Source: Pseudescherichia sp031987975
GTDB lineage: Bacteria > Pseudomonadota > Gammaproteobacteria > Enterobacterales > Enterobacteriaceae
DNA: 64,000 nucleotides
Direction: 5' to 3'
Assembly: GCF_031987975.1 (NCBI RefSeq)
Contig: NZ_DALZYX010000003.1
Location: forward strand, 248,001 to 312,000
In this document: positions 42,367 to 51,913 of the stretch, piece after piece
How the letters are laid out: each line of letters starts with the position of its first letter
Numbering within the stretch: the first letter of the stretch is position 1
Notes under the pieces: generated by a model
The model's database searches: none
The model's input: only the letters and a program-made list of their open reading frames with translations
Told to the model about the DNA's origin: nothing
Program-made: the position numbers and the translations under genes

Positions 42367-43800
42367 ATGAAAAAGATCACCTTACCAAAAGACTTTTTAT
42401 GGGGCGGCGCGGTCGCTGCGCATCAGGTTGAAGGCGGCTGGAACAAAGGCGGCAAAGGCCCGAGCATCTGCGACGTGCTGACCGGCGGTGCCCACGGTGT
42501 ACCGCGTGAGATAACCCAGGACGTTGTGCCCGGCAAATACTACCCGAACCACGAAGCCATTGAGTTCTACAGCCACTACAAAGAAGACATCAAGCTGTTT
42601 GCCGAGATGGGCTTTAAGTGTTTCCGTACTTCTATCGCCTGGACGCGTATCTTCCCTAATGGCGATGAGCAGACGCCAAACGAAGAGGGGCTGAAGTTCT
42701 ATGACGACATGTTCGATGAACTGCTGAAATACAACATCGAGCCGGTGATCACCCTCTCCCACTTTGAGATGCCCCTGCACCTGGTGCAGGCCTACGGCGG
42801 CTGGACCAACCGTAAAGTGGTGGATTTCTTTGTGCGCTTCGCCGAAGTGGTCTTCGAGCGCTATAAGAGCAAGGTCAAGTACTGGATGACCTTCAACGAG
42901 ATTAACAACCAGCGTAACTGGCGCGCACCGCTGTTTGGCTACTGCTGCTCCGGCGTGGTTTATACCGAGCATGAAAATCCGGAAGAGACCATGTATCAGG
43001 TGCTGCACCACCAGTTCGTCGCTAGCGCGCTGGCGGTGAAGGCGGCGCGGGAGATCAACCCTGAGATGCAGGTTGGCTGCATGCTGGCGATGGTGCCGCT
43101 CTATCCGTTCTCCTGTAAACCGGAAGACGTGATGTATGCCCAGGAGTCAATGCGCGAGCGCTGGGTCTTTACCGACGTGCAGCTGCGTGGCTACTACCCT
43201 TCCTACGTCCTAAACGAGTGGGAACGCCGCGGCTTCGATATCAAGATGGAAGCCAATGACGAGCAGATCCTGCGTGAGGGTACCTGCGCCTACCTCGGCT
43301 TCAGCTACTACATGACCAACGCAGTGAAAGCGGAAGGCGGCAGTGGTGACGCAATCTCTGGCTTCGAAGGCAGCGTGCCGAACCCGCACGTTAAAGCCTC
43401 CGACTGGGGCTGGCAGATTGACCCGGTTGGCCTGCGCTATGCCCTGTGCGAGCTGTATGAGCGCTACCAGAAGCCGCTCTTTATCGTGGAAAACGGCTTC
43501 GGCGCGTACGATAAAGTGGAAGAGGATGGCAGCATCAATGACGACTACCGCATTGACTACCTTCGCGCTCACGTTGAAGAGATGATCAAAGCCGTGACCT
43601 ACGACGGCGTCGATCTGATGGGCTACACTCCGTGGGGCTGCATCGACTGCGTATCGTTCACAACCGGCCAGTACAGCAAGCGCTATGGCTTTATCTATGT
43701 GAACAAGCACGACGACGGCACCGGCGACATGTCCCGTTCCCGCAAGAAGAGCTTTAACTGGTACAAAGAGGTGATCGCCAGCAACGGCGAGAATCTGTAA
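42367..43800 (+). CDS. bglA: 6-phospho-beta-glucosidase BglA
   Basis: GH1 enzyme of 477 aa (E. coli BglA 479) that hydrolyses phosphorylated beta-glucosides such as arbutin-6-P after PTS uptake. Acid/base Glu178 in MTFNEINNQ and nucleophile Glu375 in IVENGFG. The phosphate-binding region near SRKKSFNWYKEVI at the C-terminus is typical for phospho-glucosidases. No PTS gene is adjacent. The preceding RpiR-family gene is the probable regulator. Confidence 0.96.
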   Translation: MKKITLPKDFLWGGAVAAHQVEGGWNKGGKGPSICDVLTGGAHGVPREITQDVVPGKYYPNHEAIEFYSHYKEDIKLFAEMGFKCFRTSIAWTRIFPNGDEQTPNEEGLKFYDDMFDELLKYNIEPVITLSHFEMPLHLVQAYGGWTNRKVVDFFVRFAEVVFERYKSKVKYWMTFNEINNQRNWRAPLFGYCCSGVVYTEHENPEETMYQVLHHQFVASALAVKAAREINPEMQVGCMLAMVPLYPFSCKPEDVMYAQESMRERWVFTDVQLRGYYPSYVLNEWERRGFDIKMEANDEQILREGTCAYLGFSYYMTNAVKAEGGSGDAISGFEGSVPNPHVKASDWGWQIDPVGLRYALCELYERYQKPLFIVENGFGAYDKVEEDGSINDDYRIDYLRAHVEEMIKAVTYDGVDLMGYTPWGCIDCVSFTTGQYSKRYGFIYVNKHDDGTGDMSRSRKKSFNWYKEVIASNGENL

Positions 43801-43818
43801 CTCCGTATTGCCGGGCGG

Positions 43819-44568
43819 CTACTTGCCGCCCGCCATCTCAATAAAACTCCCCGTCACGTACGACGCCTTCTCGCTCAGCAGCCAGACTATCGCCTGCGCC
43901 ACCTCTTCCGGTTGACCACCACGCTGCATTGGCAGCGCTGATTTAACCCGATCCACTCGTCCTGGCTCACCGCCGTCCGCATGCATCTCGGTATAGATAA
44001 ACCCCGGCCGCACGCCGTTGACGCGAATGCCCTGCGCCGCGACCTCCAGCGACAGTCCGGTAGTCAGCGTATCGACTGCCCCTTTCGAAGCAGCATAATC
44101 CACGTACTCTCCGGGCGAACCCAGCCTTGCCGCCGCTGAAGAGACGTTAACGATGGCCCCGCCCCTGCCGCCGTGCCGATGCGACATTCGCTTTACCGCC
44201 TCGCGACAGCAGAGAAAATAGCCCGTCACGTTGGTTGTCAGCACGCGGTTAATGCGCTCGGCGGTGAGATTTTCCACGGTGCTCTGGGTAAACAGAATGC
44301 CCGCGTTATTGACCAGCGCGGTCAGCGGTTCACCCTCCTCGTCGAGGCGGACAAACATCGCCAACACCTGTGCTTCATCGCTGATATCCGCCTGGACCGC
44401 GAAGGCTCTGCCGCCCGCAGCGAGGATGGTGTTTACCACATCGGCTGCCGCATCCACGTTGTGATGATAGTTAACCGCTACGCTGTAGCCTTCACGCGCC
44501 AGCTCCAGCGCCGTGACCCTGCCAATCCCCCGGCTTGCGCCGGTTACCAGTGCGATTGCCATCTGCAT
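43819..44568 (-). CDS. ygfF: SDR family oxidoreductase YgfF
   Basis: Short-chain dehydrogenase of 249 aa (E. coli YgfF 247). Cofactor motif TGASRGIG near residues 8-15, NNAG near 88, catalytic Ser near SSAAARLG and Tyr-x3-Lys in YAASKG. NADP preference is suggested by the Ala-Ser-Arg loop. Physiological substrate unknown. Convergent with bglA (18 nt apart), same place as in E. coli. Confidence 0.92.
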   Translation of the reverse strand: MQMAIALVTGASRGIGRVTALELAREGYSVAVNYHHNVDAAADVVNTILAAGGRAFAVQADISDEAQVLAMFVRLDEEGEPLTALVNNAGILFTQSTVENLTAERINRVLTTNVTGYFLCCREAVKRMSHRHGGRGGAIVNVSSAAARLGSPGEYVDYAASKGAVDTLTTGLSLEVAAQGIRVNGVRPGFIYTEMHADGGEPGRVDRVKSALPMQRGGQPEEVAQAIVWLLSEKASYVTGSFIEMAGGK

Positions 44569-44583
44569 TCTCCCAATAAAAAA

Positions 44584-44610
44584 GCCGGGCAGCGTTGAAG
44601 CTTGCCCGGC
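44584..44610. repeat. REP element
   Basis: GCCGGGCA...TGCCCGGC palindrome between gcvP and ygfF, both minus-strand genes. Confidence 0.7.
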
Positions 44611-44630
44611 CTACACTATGACACAAAATA

Positions 44631-47504
44631 TTACTGATATTCGCTCATCGGCACGCAGGAGCAGAACAGGTTGCGGTCGCCGTAGACATCATCAAGGCGT
44701 TTCACGGTCGGCCAGTACTTGTTTGCAGACCCTGCCGGGAAGACCGCCAGCTCGCGGCTGTAGCCGTGGTTCCACTCCGCCACCATCTCATGCTGGGTAT
44801 GCGGGGCGTTAACCAGCGGGTTATCCTCCAGCGTCCACTCGCCATCCTGTACGCGATCGATCTCCATGCGGATAGCCAGCATTGCGTCAATAAAGCGATC
44901 CAGCTCGGCTTTGCTCTCGGACTCCGTCGGCTCCACCATCAGCGTGCCTGCTACCGGGAAGGACATGGTTGGCGCATGGAAGCCGTAGTCAATCAGGCGC
45001 TTAGCAATATCCAGCTCGCTTATGCCGCTCTGCTCTTTCAGCGGACGAATGTCCAGAATGCACTCGTGCGCTACCCGGCCATCGCGACCGGTATAGAGCA
45101 CCGGGAAGGCAGACTGCAGGCGGGTAGCAATGTAGTTAGCATTGAGGATCGCTACCTGGCTGGCCTTTTTCAGCCCTTCTGCGCCCATCATGCGGATATA
45201 CATCCAGCTGATTGGCAGAATTGAGGCGCTGCCGAACGGAGCGGCGGAGACCGCACCCTGACGGGTCAGCATCCCTTCAATCTGTACCACGCTGTGGCCC
45301 GGAACGAACGGTGCCAGGTGCGCTTTCACGCCGATAGGTCCCATGCCTGGGCCGCCGCCGCCGTGCGGAATGCAGAAGGTTTTATGCAGGTTGAGGTGCG
45401 ACACGTCTGCGCCAATAAAGCCAGGGGAGGTGATCCCTACCTGGGCGTTCATGTTCGCGCCGTCAAGATAGACCTGGCCGCCGTACTGGTGGACGATTTC
45501 GCACACTTCGCGGATCGTCTCTTCATAGACTCCGTGGGTAGACGGGTAGGTCACCATGATACAGGAGAGGTTATCCCCTGCCTGCTCGGCTTTGGCACGC
45601 AGATCGGCCAGATCGATGTTACCGTTTTTATCGCAGGCGACCACAACCACCTGCATGCCCGCTATCTGCGCCGACGCCGGGTTAGTGCCGTGGGCAGAGC
45701 TGGGGATCAGACAGATATCGCGATGACCGTCGTTGCGGCTCTCATGATAGTGACGGATAGCCAGCAGGCCTGCATACTCGCCCTGCGCGCCGGAGTTCGG
45801 CTGCATGCAGAGGGCGTCATAACCGGTCAGCTTCACCAGCCAGTCAGAGAGCTGGTTGATCATCTGATGATACCCTTCCGCCTGGTCTGCCGGGCAGAAT
45901 GGGTGCAGCTCAGCGAACTCTGGCCAGGTGATCGGGATCATCTCTGCGGCAGCGTTCAGCTTCATGGTGCAGGAGCCGAGCGGGATCATCGCCTGGTTCA
46001 GGGCCAGGTCTTTACGCTCCAGCGAGTGCATGTAGCGCATCATCTCGGTTTCGCTGTGGTAGCGATTGAACACCGGATGGCTCAGGATCGCGTCATCACG
46101 CAGCATGCCCGGCTGGATCGCGCGGCTGTCGTGGGCCACCTCTTTATCCAGCGCGTCGATATTCAGGCCATGACCATCGCCGACAACCACGTCGAAGAGC
46201 TTAACCACATCTTCGCGGGTGGCGGTTTCGTCGAGGGTAATACCTACGGCGTTATGGATGTCGCTACGCAGGTTGATCTCTGCCGCTTCGGCACGTGCCA
46301 GCACTGCCGCTTTGTCAGCGACCTCGACACAGAGGGTGTCAAAGAAGTGCGCATGGCGCAGCTTCAACCCTTTCTGCTGCAGGCCGGTAGCCAGGATATC
46401 GGCCAGGCGGTGGATACGGCCCGCAATGCGCTTCAGCCCAACCGGGCCGTGATAGACGGCGTAGAGGCTGGCGATATTCGCCAGCAGCACCTGCGAGGTA
46501 CAGATGTTGGAGTTCGCTTTCTCACGGCGGATATGCTGCTCGCGAGTCTGCATCGCCATGCGCAGCGCAGTGTTACCGGCAGCATCTTTCGATACACCGA
46601 TAATGCGGCCTGGCATGGAACGTTTAAATTCATCTTTGGCAGCAAAGAAGGCTGCGTGCGGGCCGCCGTAGCCCATCGGCACGCCGAAGCGTTGCGCGGA
46701 GCCGAAGACGATATCCGCGCCCTGCTTGCCTGGTGCGGTCAGCAGCACCAGCGCCATAAAGTCTGCCGCGACGCTTACCACAACCTTGCGCGCTTTCAGC
46801 TCGCCAATCAGCGCGCTGTAGTCATGTACTTCACCCGTGGTGCCTACTTGCTGAAGCAGAACGCCGAAGAGATCCTGATGATCCAGCGCCTTGTCGGCAT
46901 CGTCAACCACGATCTCAAAGCCAAAGGTTTCCGCGCGGGTGCGCACCACGTCGAGAGTCTGCGGATGCACGTCGGCGGCGACAAAGAAGCGGTTTGCTCC
47001 CTTCAGCTTGCTGACGCGTTTGGCCATCGCCATCGCTTCGGCCCCTGCCGTCGCTTCGTCAAGCAGCGATGCGGAGGCGATATCAAGGCCGGTCAGATCC
47101 AGCGTAACCTGCTGGAAGTTGAGCAGCGCCTCAAGGCGGCCCTGGGAGACTTCCGGCTGATAAGGGGTATAGGCCGTGTACCAGCCTGGGTTTTCCAGCA
47201 TATTACGCAGGATCACCGGCGGCAGCTGCACGGCGGTGTAGCCCATGCCGATGTAAGACTTAAAGCGCTTGTTGCGTGCGGCGATAGCTTTCAGCTCGGC
47301 CAGCGCAGCAAACTCCGTGGTCGCTTCGCCAATCTGCGGCGGCGTCGCCAGCTGAATGTCCTGTGGGACAATCTGGCCAATCAGGGCGTTGAGTGAATCT
47401 GCGCCAACGGTTTTCAGCATCTCTTGCTGCTGAGCAGCGTCCGGCCCGATATGGCGATCGATAAAGGCGTCGCGGTGTTCAAGCTGGCTTAAAGTCTGGG
47501 TCAT
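44631..47504 (-). CDS. gcvP: Glycine dehydrogenase (decarboxylating), P protein
   Basis: PLP enzyme that decarboxylates glycine and transfers aminomethyl to lipoylated GcvH. The 957 aa protein equals the E. coli length and contains both pseudo-symmetric halves of the single-chain type. The PLP lysine is in HLNLHKTFCIPHGGGGPGMG (C-terminal half). The glycine-rich segment and PTESESKAELDRF close the chain. It ends the gcvT-gcvH-gcvP operon, 88 nt after gcvH with a REP element in the gap. Confidence 0.98.
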   Translation of the reverse strand: MTQTLSQLEHRDAFIDRHIGPDAAQQQEMLKTVGADSLNALIGQIVPQDIQLATPPQIGEATTEFAALAELKAIAARNKRFKSYIGMGYTAVQLPPVILRNMLENPGWYTAYTPYQPEVSQGRLEALLNFQQVTLDLTGLDIASASLLDEATAGAEAMAMAKRVSKLKGANRFFVAADVHPQTLDVVRTRAETFGFEIVVDDADKALDHQDLFGVLLQQVGTTGEVHDYSALIGELKARKVVVSVAADFMALVLLTAPGKQGADIVFGSAQRFGVPMGYGGPHAAFFAAKDEFKRSMPGRIIGVSKDAAGNTALRMAMQTREQHIRREKANSNICTSQVLLANIASLYAVYHGPVGLKRIAGRIHRLADILATGLQQKGLKLRHAHFFDTLCVEVADKAAVLARAEAAEINLRSDIHNAVGITLDETATREDVVKLFDVVVGDGHGLNIDALDKEVAHDSRAIQPGMLRDDAILSHPVFNRYHSETEMMRYMHSLERKDLALNQAMIPLGSCTMKLNAAAEMIPITWPEFAELHPFCPADQAEGYHQMINQLSDWLVKLTGYDALCMQPNSGAQGEYAGLLAIRHYHESRNDGHRDICLIPSSAHGTNPASAQIAGMQVVVVACDKNGNIDLADLRAKAEQAGDNLSCIMVTYPSTHGVYEETIREVCEIVHQYGGQVYLDGANMNAQVGITSPGFIGADVSHLNLHKTFCIPHGGGGPGMGPIGVKAHLAPFVPGHSVVQIEGMLTRQGAVSAAPFGSASILPISWMYIRMMGAEGLKKASQVAILNANYIATRLQSAFPVLYTGRDGRVAHECILDIRPLKEQSGISELDIAKRLIDYGFHAPTMSFPVAGTLMVEPTESESKAELDRFIDAMLAIRMEIDRVQDGEWTLEDNPLVNAPHTQHEMVAEWNHGYSRELAVFPAGSANKYWPTVKRLDDVYGDRNLFCSCVPMSEYQ

Positions 47505-47557
47505 GAGCGATGGTTCCTGAAACGTGCGGTGAATCGTGGTTGTCTTACCGTGAAATA

Positions 47558-47582
47558 CCCGGTGGCGCTGACGCTTACCGGG
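47558..47582. repeat. REP element between gcvH and gcvP
   Basis: CCCGGT...ACCGGG palindrome with the GGCGCTGACGC core typical of REP. It may tune gcvH versus gcvP mRNA levels. Confidence 0.6.
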
Positions 47583-47592
47583 CCTGGAGGCT

Positions 47593-47982
47593 TTACTCGT
47601 CTTCTAATAAAGATTCGTATGCAGTCGCATCCAGCAGGGCTTCTACCTCTGCTTCGTCGCTGGCCTTGATTTTAAAGATCCAGCCACCGGCGTACGGCTC
47701 GCTGTTGACCAGCTCCGGGTTGTCGCTAAGCGCGTCGTTGACTGCCACGATCTCGCCGCTTACCGGAGCGTAGATGTCAGAGGCTGCCTTCACGGATTCT
47801 GCTACTGCACAGTCATCGCCGGCGCTGACGGTAGCGCCCACGTCCGGCAGGTCAACGAACACCATATCGCCCAGCAGCTCCTGTGCATGCTCGGTGATGC
47901 CAACGGTATAGGAGCCGTCTGCCTCTTTGCGCAGCCATTCGTGTTCTTTACTGTATTTCAGGTCGCCTGGTACATTGCTCAT
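47593..47982 (-). CDS. gcvH: Glycine cleavage system H protein
   Basis: Lipoyl carrier of 129 aa. The lipoylated Lys65 lies in AVAESVKAASDIYAP. It shuttles the aminomethyl group from GcvP to GcvT. Start ATG 47982 (MSNVPGDLKYSKEHEW) after GGAGAAA; an in-frame start 18 codons upstream falls in the gcvT end and is unlikely. Confidence 0.98.
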   Translation of the reverse strand: MSNVPGDLKYSKEHEWLRKEADGSYTVGITEHAQELLGDMVFVDLPDVGATVSAGDDCAVAESVKAASDIYAPVSGEIVAVNDALSDNPELVNSEPYAGGWIFKIKASDEAEVEALLDATAYESLLEDE

Positions 47983-48007
47983 TAACATTTCTCCACGATA
48001 GATTAGG

Positions 48008-49102
48008 TTACGCGACGGCTTTGCCAGCGCGTACAAAAACAGGTTTTGTTACCTTCACCGGCATTTCACGGTTGCGGATCTGCACGATAGCCGTGTCGCC
48101 AATGCCAGCCGGAACGCGGGCCAGCGCGATGCTGTAGCCTAGCGTCGGCGAGAAGGTGCCGCTGGTAATAATGCCTTCCTGCGAATTGCCGCTGGCGTCG
48201 GTGAAACGCACCGGCAGTTCGTTACGCAGAACGCCTTTTTCGGTCATGATCAGGCCAACCAGCTGTTCGGTGCCCCGCTCACGCTGTGCCTCCAGCGCTT
48301 CGCGACCGATGAAGTCACGATCGGCTGGCTCCCAGGCGATGGTCCAGCCCATGTTGGCCGCCAGCGGCGAAACGCCTTCGTCCATCTCCTGGCCATAGAG
48401 GTTCATGCCCGCTTCCAGACGCAGCGTGTCGCGAGCGCCCAGACCGCAGGGCTTCACGCCCGCGCCAATCAGCGCCTGCCAGAAATCCGCCGCCTGCTCA
48501 CTCGGTAGCGCAATCTCATAGCCCGCCTCACCGGTGTAGCCAGTGGTAGCGATAAACCAGCCGTCCGACTCCACGCCAAAGAAGGGCTTCATACCTGCTA
48601 CGGCCTGGCGTTGAGCCTCGGTAAACAGACTTGCCGCTTTCGCCTGGGCGTTTGGCCCCTGGACGGCAATCAGCGCCAGGTCGTCACGGACGGTAATGTC
48701 GATATCAAAGGGGGCCGCGTGCTGAGTGATCCAGGCAAGATCTTTTTCCCGGGTGGCGGAGTTGACCACCAGGCGGAAGTGATCTTCGGTAAAGAAGTAG
48801 ACGATCAGGTCATCAATGACGCCGCCGGAGGCGTTGAGCATGCCGCTGTAGAGCGCCTTGCCCGGCTGGGTCAGTTTAGCAACGTCGTTGGCCAGCAGAT
48901 GGCGGAGAAACGCCCGACAGCGGCTGCCGCGCAGGTCAACGATGGTCATATGCGAGACATCAAACATACCGGCATCGGTACGCACCGCATGGTGCTCATC
49001 GATCTGCGAGCCGTAGTGCAGCGGCATCATCCAGCCGTGAAAATCCACCATGCGAGCGCCGCACAGCGTGTGTTGTTCGTATAAAGGAGTTTGCTGAGCC
49101 AT
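48008..49102 (-). CDS. gcvT: Aminomethyltransferase, T protein
   Basis: Transfers the aminomethyl carbon to tetrahydrofolate, giving 5,10-methylene-THF and ammonia. The 364 aa protein equals E. coli GcvT. It has the GCV_T domain (VDFHGWMMPLHYGSQIDEHH at the start, GYTGEAGYEI, catalytic-type Asp in MFDVSHM) and the C-terminal barrel. Start ATG 49102 after GAGGAAAA; an upstream frame extension of 18 codons lacks a site. First gene of gcvTHP. Confidence 0.98.
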   Translation of the reverse strand: MAQQTPLYEQHTLCGARMVDFHGWMMPLHYGSQIDEHHAVRTDAGMFDVSHMTIVDLRGSRCRAFLRHLLANDVAKLTQPGKALYSGMLNASGGVIDDLIVYFFTEDHFRLVVNSATREKDLAWITQHAAPFDIDITVRDDLALIAVQGPNAQAKAASLFTEAQRQAVAGMKPFFGVESDGWFIATTGYTGEAGYEIALPSEQAADFWQALIGAGVKPCGLGARDTLRLEAGMNLYGQEMDEGVSPLAANMGWTIAWEPADRDFIGREALEAQRERGTEQLVGLIMTEKGVLRNELPVRFTDASGNSQEGIITSGTFSPTLGYSIALARVPAGIGDTAIVQIRNREMPVKVTKPVFVRAGKAVA

Positions 49103-49510
49103 CTTTTCCTCATTGAATAAGCGGGGCCAGGATAAATAAGGCGAAGTGGTAAGCACGTAGCCTCGTTTCCAGACGGCGATGCAAACGTTACCTTTTGCCT
49201 GAACTTATCATCGAACAGCGGGCATAACCATAAGCAAAAATGTTCCATCACATTAGCTTATGACCGTAAAAGCTAAACCGGGCGGCAGGATATTACACTG
49301 GCAACCCCCTGCTATTTTGCGATAAACATCATAAAACAGACGATGGATGCCCGATAAGCCAGCGCATTACGCGGCAAAGCGCGCAGATTTCCAGAGCGGA
49401 AAAAATGGAGGGATGAGAAAAAGTAATCCGAAAACGAGGGTGAAATTAGAATATTTCAAATGAGGGGACGCTCCCCCTCCTCAAGGTAGAGGAGGGAAAG
49501 TGTGATCGAC
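49103..49510. other. gcvT upstream regulatory region and ubiI 3' region
   Basis: 408 bp without a gene. The right-to-left promoter of gcvTHP lies here, with a PurR-like box at 49179-49194. In E. coli this region is bound by GcvA, Lrp and PurR. Toward ubiI there is an inverted repeat CCCTCCTC/GAGGAGGG at 49477-49498 that could end ubiI transcription, though without a T run. Confidence 0.5.
49179..49194 (-). promoter_or_regulatory. Candidate PurR box of the gcv operon
   Basis: ATGCAAACGTTACCTT matches the PurR consensus (ACGCAAACGTTTNCNT) at nearly all fixed positions. PurR repression of gcvTHP is known in E. coli, where the box is near the transcription start; here it lies 77 bp before the gcvT start codon. 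Confidence 0.6.
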
Positions 49511-50713
49511 TTAACGTAACCACTCCGGCAGATCGTTTAGCCCCATCGCCTGGCGGATAAGCTGCGGCTTGACGCCCGGCAGCGTATCGGCCAGTTTCAA
49601 TCCGAGATCGCGCAGCAGCTTTTTCGCCGGATGCGTACCGGAAAACAGCTCGCGAAAACCCTGCATACTCGCCAGCATCATCCCGGCGCTGTGTTTGCGG
49701 CTGCGCTCATAGCGGCGCAGGTAGAGGTGCTGGCCGATATCTTTACCCGCAGCGTGCAGGCGCTTAAGCTCGTTGACCAGCTCGGCGGCATCCATAAAAC
49801 CAAGGTTTACGCCCTGCCCCGCCAGCGGATGGATGGTGTGCGCTGCATCACCCACCAATGCCAGCCGGTGCGCGGCAAACTGACGTGCATAGCGGCCCGT
49901 CAGCGGAAAGACCAGCCGCTCGCTCTCAACGTGGCAGAGGCCAAGGCGGTTGTCGAACGCCATATCCAGCGCCTGGTTGAAAGCCTCCTCTGTCGCCTCC
50001 TGCATGTTGGCAGCCTCCAGCGGCGGCAGCGACCAGACAATAGAGCAGAGGTGCGGATCGCTCAGCGGCAGGAAGGCTAAGATGCCGTCGCCGTGGAAGA
50101 CCTGACGCGCCACCGCCTCGTGAGGCTCATCGGTGCGAATGGTGGCAACCAGCGCATGATGGCGATAGTCCCATGAGGTAAGCGCAATGTCGGCCTTATC
50201 GCGCAGCCAGGAGTTCGCCCCGTCCGCGCCGACTACCAGCCGCGCCGTTAGCATGCCGCCATCTTTCAGGGTCAGAAAGGCTTCGTTTTCACCCCAGGCG
50301 ACCTGCTGCACGCCCGCGGGTGCCAGGAGCGTGACGTCCTGACACTGCTGCGCTTTCTGCCACAGCGCCTGATGGATTACGTCGTTCTCGATAATGTGGC
50401 CCAGGTGGCTATAGCCCATGCTGCGGTCGTCAAAAGCGATGCGTCCAAAGCTGTCTTTGTCCCACACCTCCATACCGTGATAGCAGCTGGCCCGGTTCGC
50501 CACGATCGATGACCAGACGCCAAGACGCGTCAGCAGCTTCTCGCTGGCAGCGTTAATGGCCGATACGCGGAGCGCAGGCGGAGCGTTCTCCGGCAACGGC
50601 TGAGGCGGGTTTTGCTCCAGCACCGCTACGCGCAGGCCGCTCCCCTGTAATCCACAGGCTACCGCCAGCCCAACCATGCCGCCGCCGACAATTGCTACAT
50701 CTACACTCTGCAA
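49511..50713 (-). CDS. ubiI: 2-octaprenylphenol hydroxylase UbiI (VisC)
   Basis: FAD monooxygenase for C5 hydroxylation in ubiquinone synthesis. The 400 aa protein has VGGGMVGLAVACGL at the start and the second FAD motif VGDAAHTIHPLAGQGVNLG. The start is TTG at 50713 after GGGAG, which I think also holds in E. coli. It is 21 nt after ubiH in the ygfB-pepP-ubiH-ubiI operon. Confidence 0.96.
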   Translation of the reverse strand: MQSVDVAIVGGGMVGLAVACGLQGSGLRVAVLEQNPPQPLPENAPPALRVSAINAASEKLLTRLGVWSSIVANRASCYHGMEVWDKDSFGRIAFDDRSMGYSHLGHIIENDVIHQALWQKAQQCQDVTLLAPAGVQQVAWGENEAFLTLKDGGMLTARLVVGADGANSWLRDKADIALTSWDYRHHALVATIRTDEPHEAVARQVFHGDGILAFLPLSDPHLCSIVWSLPPLEAANMQEATEEAFNQALDMAFDNRLGLCHVESERLVFPLTGRYARQFAAHRLALVGDAAHTIHPLAGQGVNLGFMDAAELVNELKRLHAAGKDIGQHLYLRRYERSRKHSAGMMLASMQGFRELFSGTHPAKKLLRDLGLKLADTLPGVKPQLIRQAMGLNDLPEWLR

Positions 50714-50734
50714 AATTCGCTCCCAAGACTTTAT

Positions 50735-51913
50735 TTATCGTGCGACCCATCCAAGGGTTCTCTGCGCCAGCACGTCGCGTGCTGGAGTAAAAAGTTCCAT
50801 TGCCATCAAGCCGGCATTGCGACCCGCGACCAGCGGAGACCAACGGTTAGCAAACAGCTGCACCAGCCCATCGGTGACGCCGATAGTCGCCTCTTTATCT
50901 TCCTGGCGGCGCTGCTGATAGCCGCGGAGCACCGGATAAGCGCCGATGTCGCTGCTCTCTGCCCACGCGTCAGCCAGCGTCTCGGCCAGGCTCATCACAT
51001 CGCGCATGCCGAGGTTGAACCCCTGGCCAGCGATGGGGTGCAGTGTCTGGGCGGCATTACCTACCAGCACCACGCGGTGCGATACCGGCGACGAGGCGGT
51101 GGTTAACGCCAGCGGATAGGCATTGCGGGTGCCCGTGTGGACAATGCGCCCAAGCCGCCAGCCGAACGCGCTTTGCAGCTCGTGGCAGAAGCGTTCATCG
51201 GACCAGGCCATCACTTCATCGCGCTTCTCCAGTGGATGACACCAGACCAGCGAGTAGCGTCCCTGCGACATAGGGAGCAGCGCCAGTGGGCCGTGCTCGG
51301 TGAAGCGCTCGAAGGCTCTCCCCTGACCAGCAACCGACGTCGTGACGTTGGCGATCACTGCCGCCTGGTGATATGGCGTCTGCTGCCAGCCAATACCGCA
51401 CTGTGCTGCCAGCGCCGAGCGGGAGCCATCCGCCGCCACCAGTAAATTTCCTTGCAGCGTTTTGCCGCTCTCCAGGGTCACGCTGACGCCCTCCTCGCTG
51501 CGGGTAAAGTCGCTGACCCGATCGGGACAGTGCAGCGTGACGCCAGGCGCGCGGCGTAGCAGCGAAAACAGCCGCTGTCCCACCTCGTGCAGCTCCACGA
51601 CGTGCCCGAGGGCATCAACGCGGTAGTCCTGCGCCTCCAGCGTTACAAAGCCCGCATGGCCGCGATCGCTAACGTGAACGGTGGTAATGGGCGTAGCGCA
51701 CTGGGCAATATGCTGCCAGATGCCAATCCGCGCCAGATGCTGGCAGGTGCCCTCGGCCAACGCGATAGCGCGAGCGTCAAAACCGGGGTGCGCCTGGGCT
51801 TCCGGAGCGGTGGCTTCGATAAGGTGCACCGGCAGGGTACCGTGCGTCAGGCGAGAAATAGCCAGCGCAAGCGTAGCGCCGGTCATCCCGCCGCCGACAA
51901 TAATGATGCTCAT
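50735..51913 (-). CDS. ubiH: 2-octaprenyl-6-methoxyphenol hydroxylase UbiH
   Basis: FAD monooxygenase for C1 hydroxylation in aerobic ubiquinone synthesis, 392 aa as in E. coli. GxGxxG motif in IIIVGGGMTGATLAL and second FAD motif VGNAAQTLHPIAGQGFNLG. A paralogue of the next gene ubiI. Its ATG overlaps the pepP stop by 4 nt, so the two are coupled. Confidence 0.97.
   Translation of the reverse strand: MSIIIVGGGMTGATLALAISRLTHGTLPVHLIEATAPEAQAHPGFDARAIALAEGTCQHLARIGIWQHIAQCATPITTVHVSDRGHAGFVTLEAQDYRVDALGHVVELHEVGQRLFSLLRRAPGVTLHCPDRVSDFTRSEEGVSVTLESGKTLQGNLLVAADGSRSALAAQCGIGWQQTPYHQAAVIANVTTSVAGQGRAFERFTEHGPLALLPMSQGRYSLVWCHPLEKRDEVMAWSDERFCHELQSAFGWRLGRIVHTGTRNAYPLALTTASSPVSHRVVLVGNAAQTLHPIAGQGFNLGMRDVMSLAETLADAWAESSDIGAYPVLRGYQQRRQEDKEATIGVTDGLVQLFANRWSPLVAGRNAGLMAMELFTPARDVLAQRTLGWVAR

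Noticed and set aside
45294..47396. 700-codon open frame antisense to gcvP
   Set aside because: No family resemblance or ribosome site; it follows from the GC-rich codon use of gcvP.
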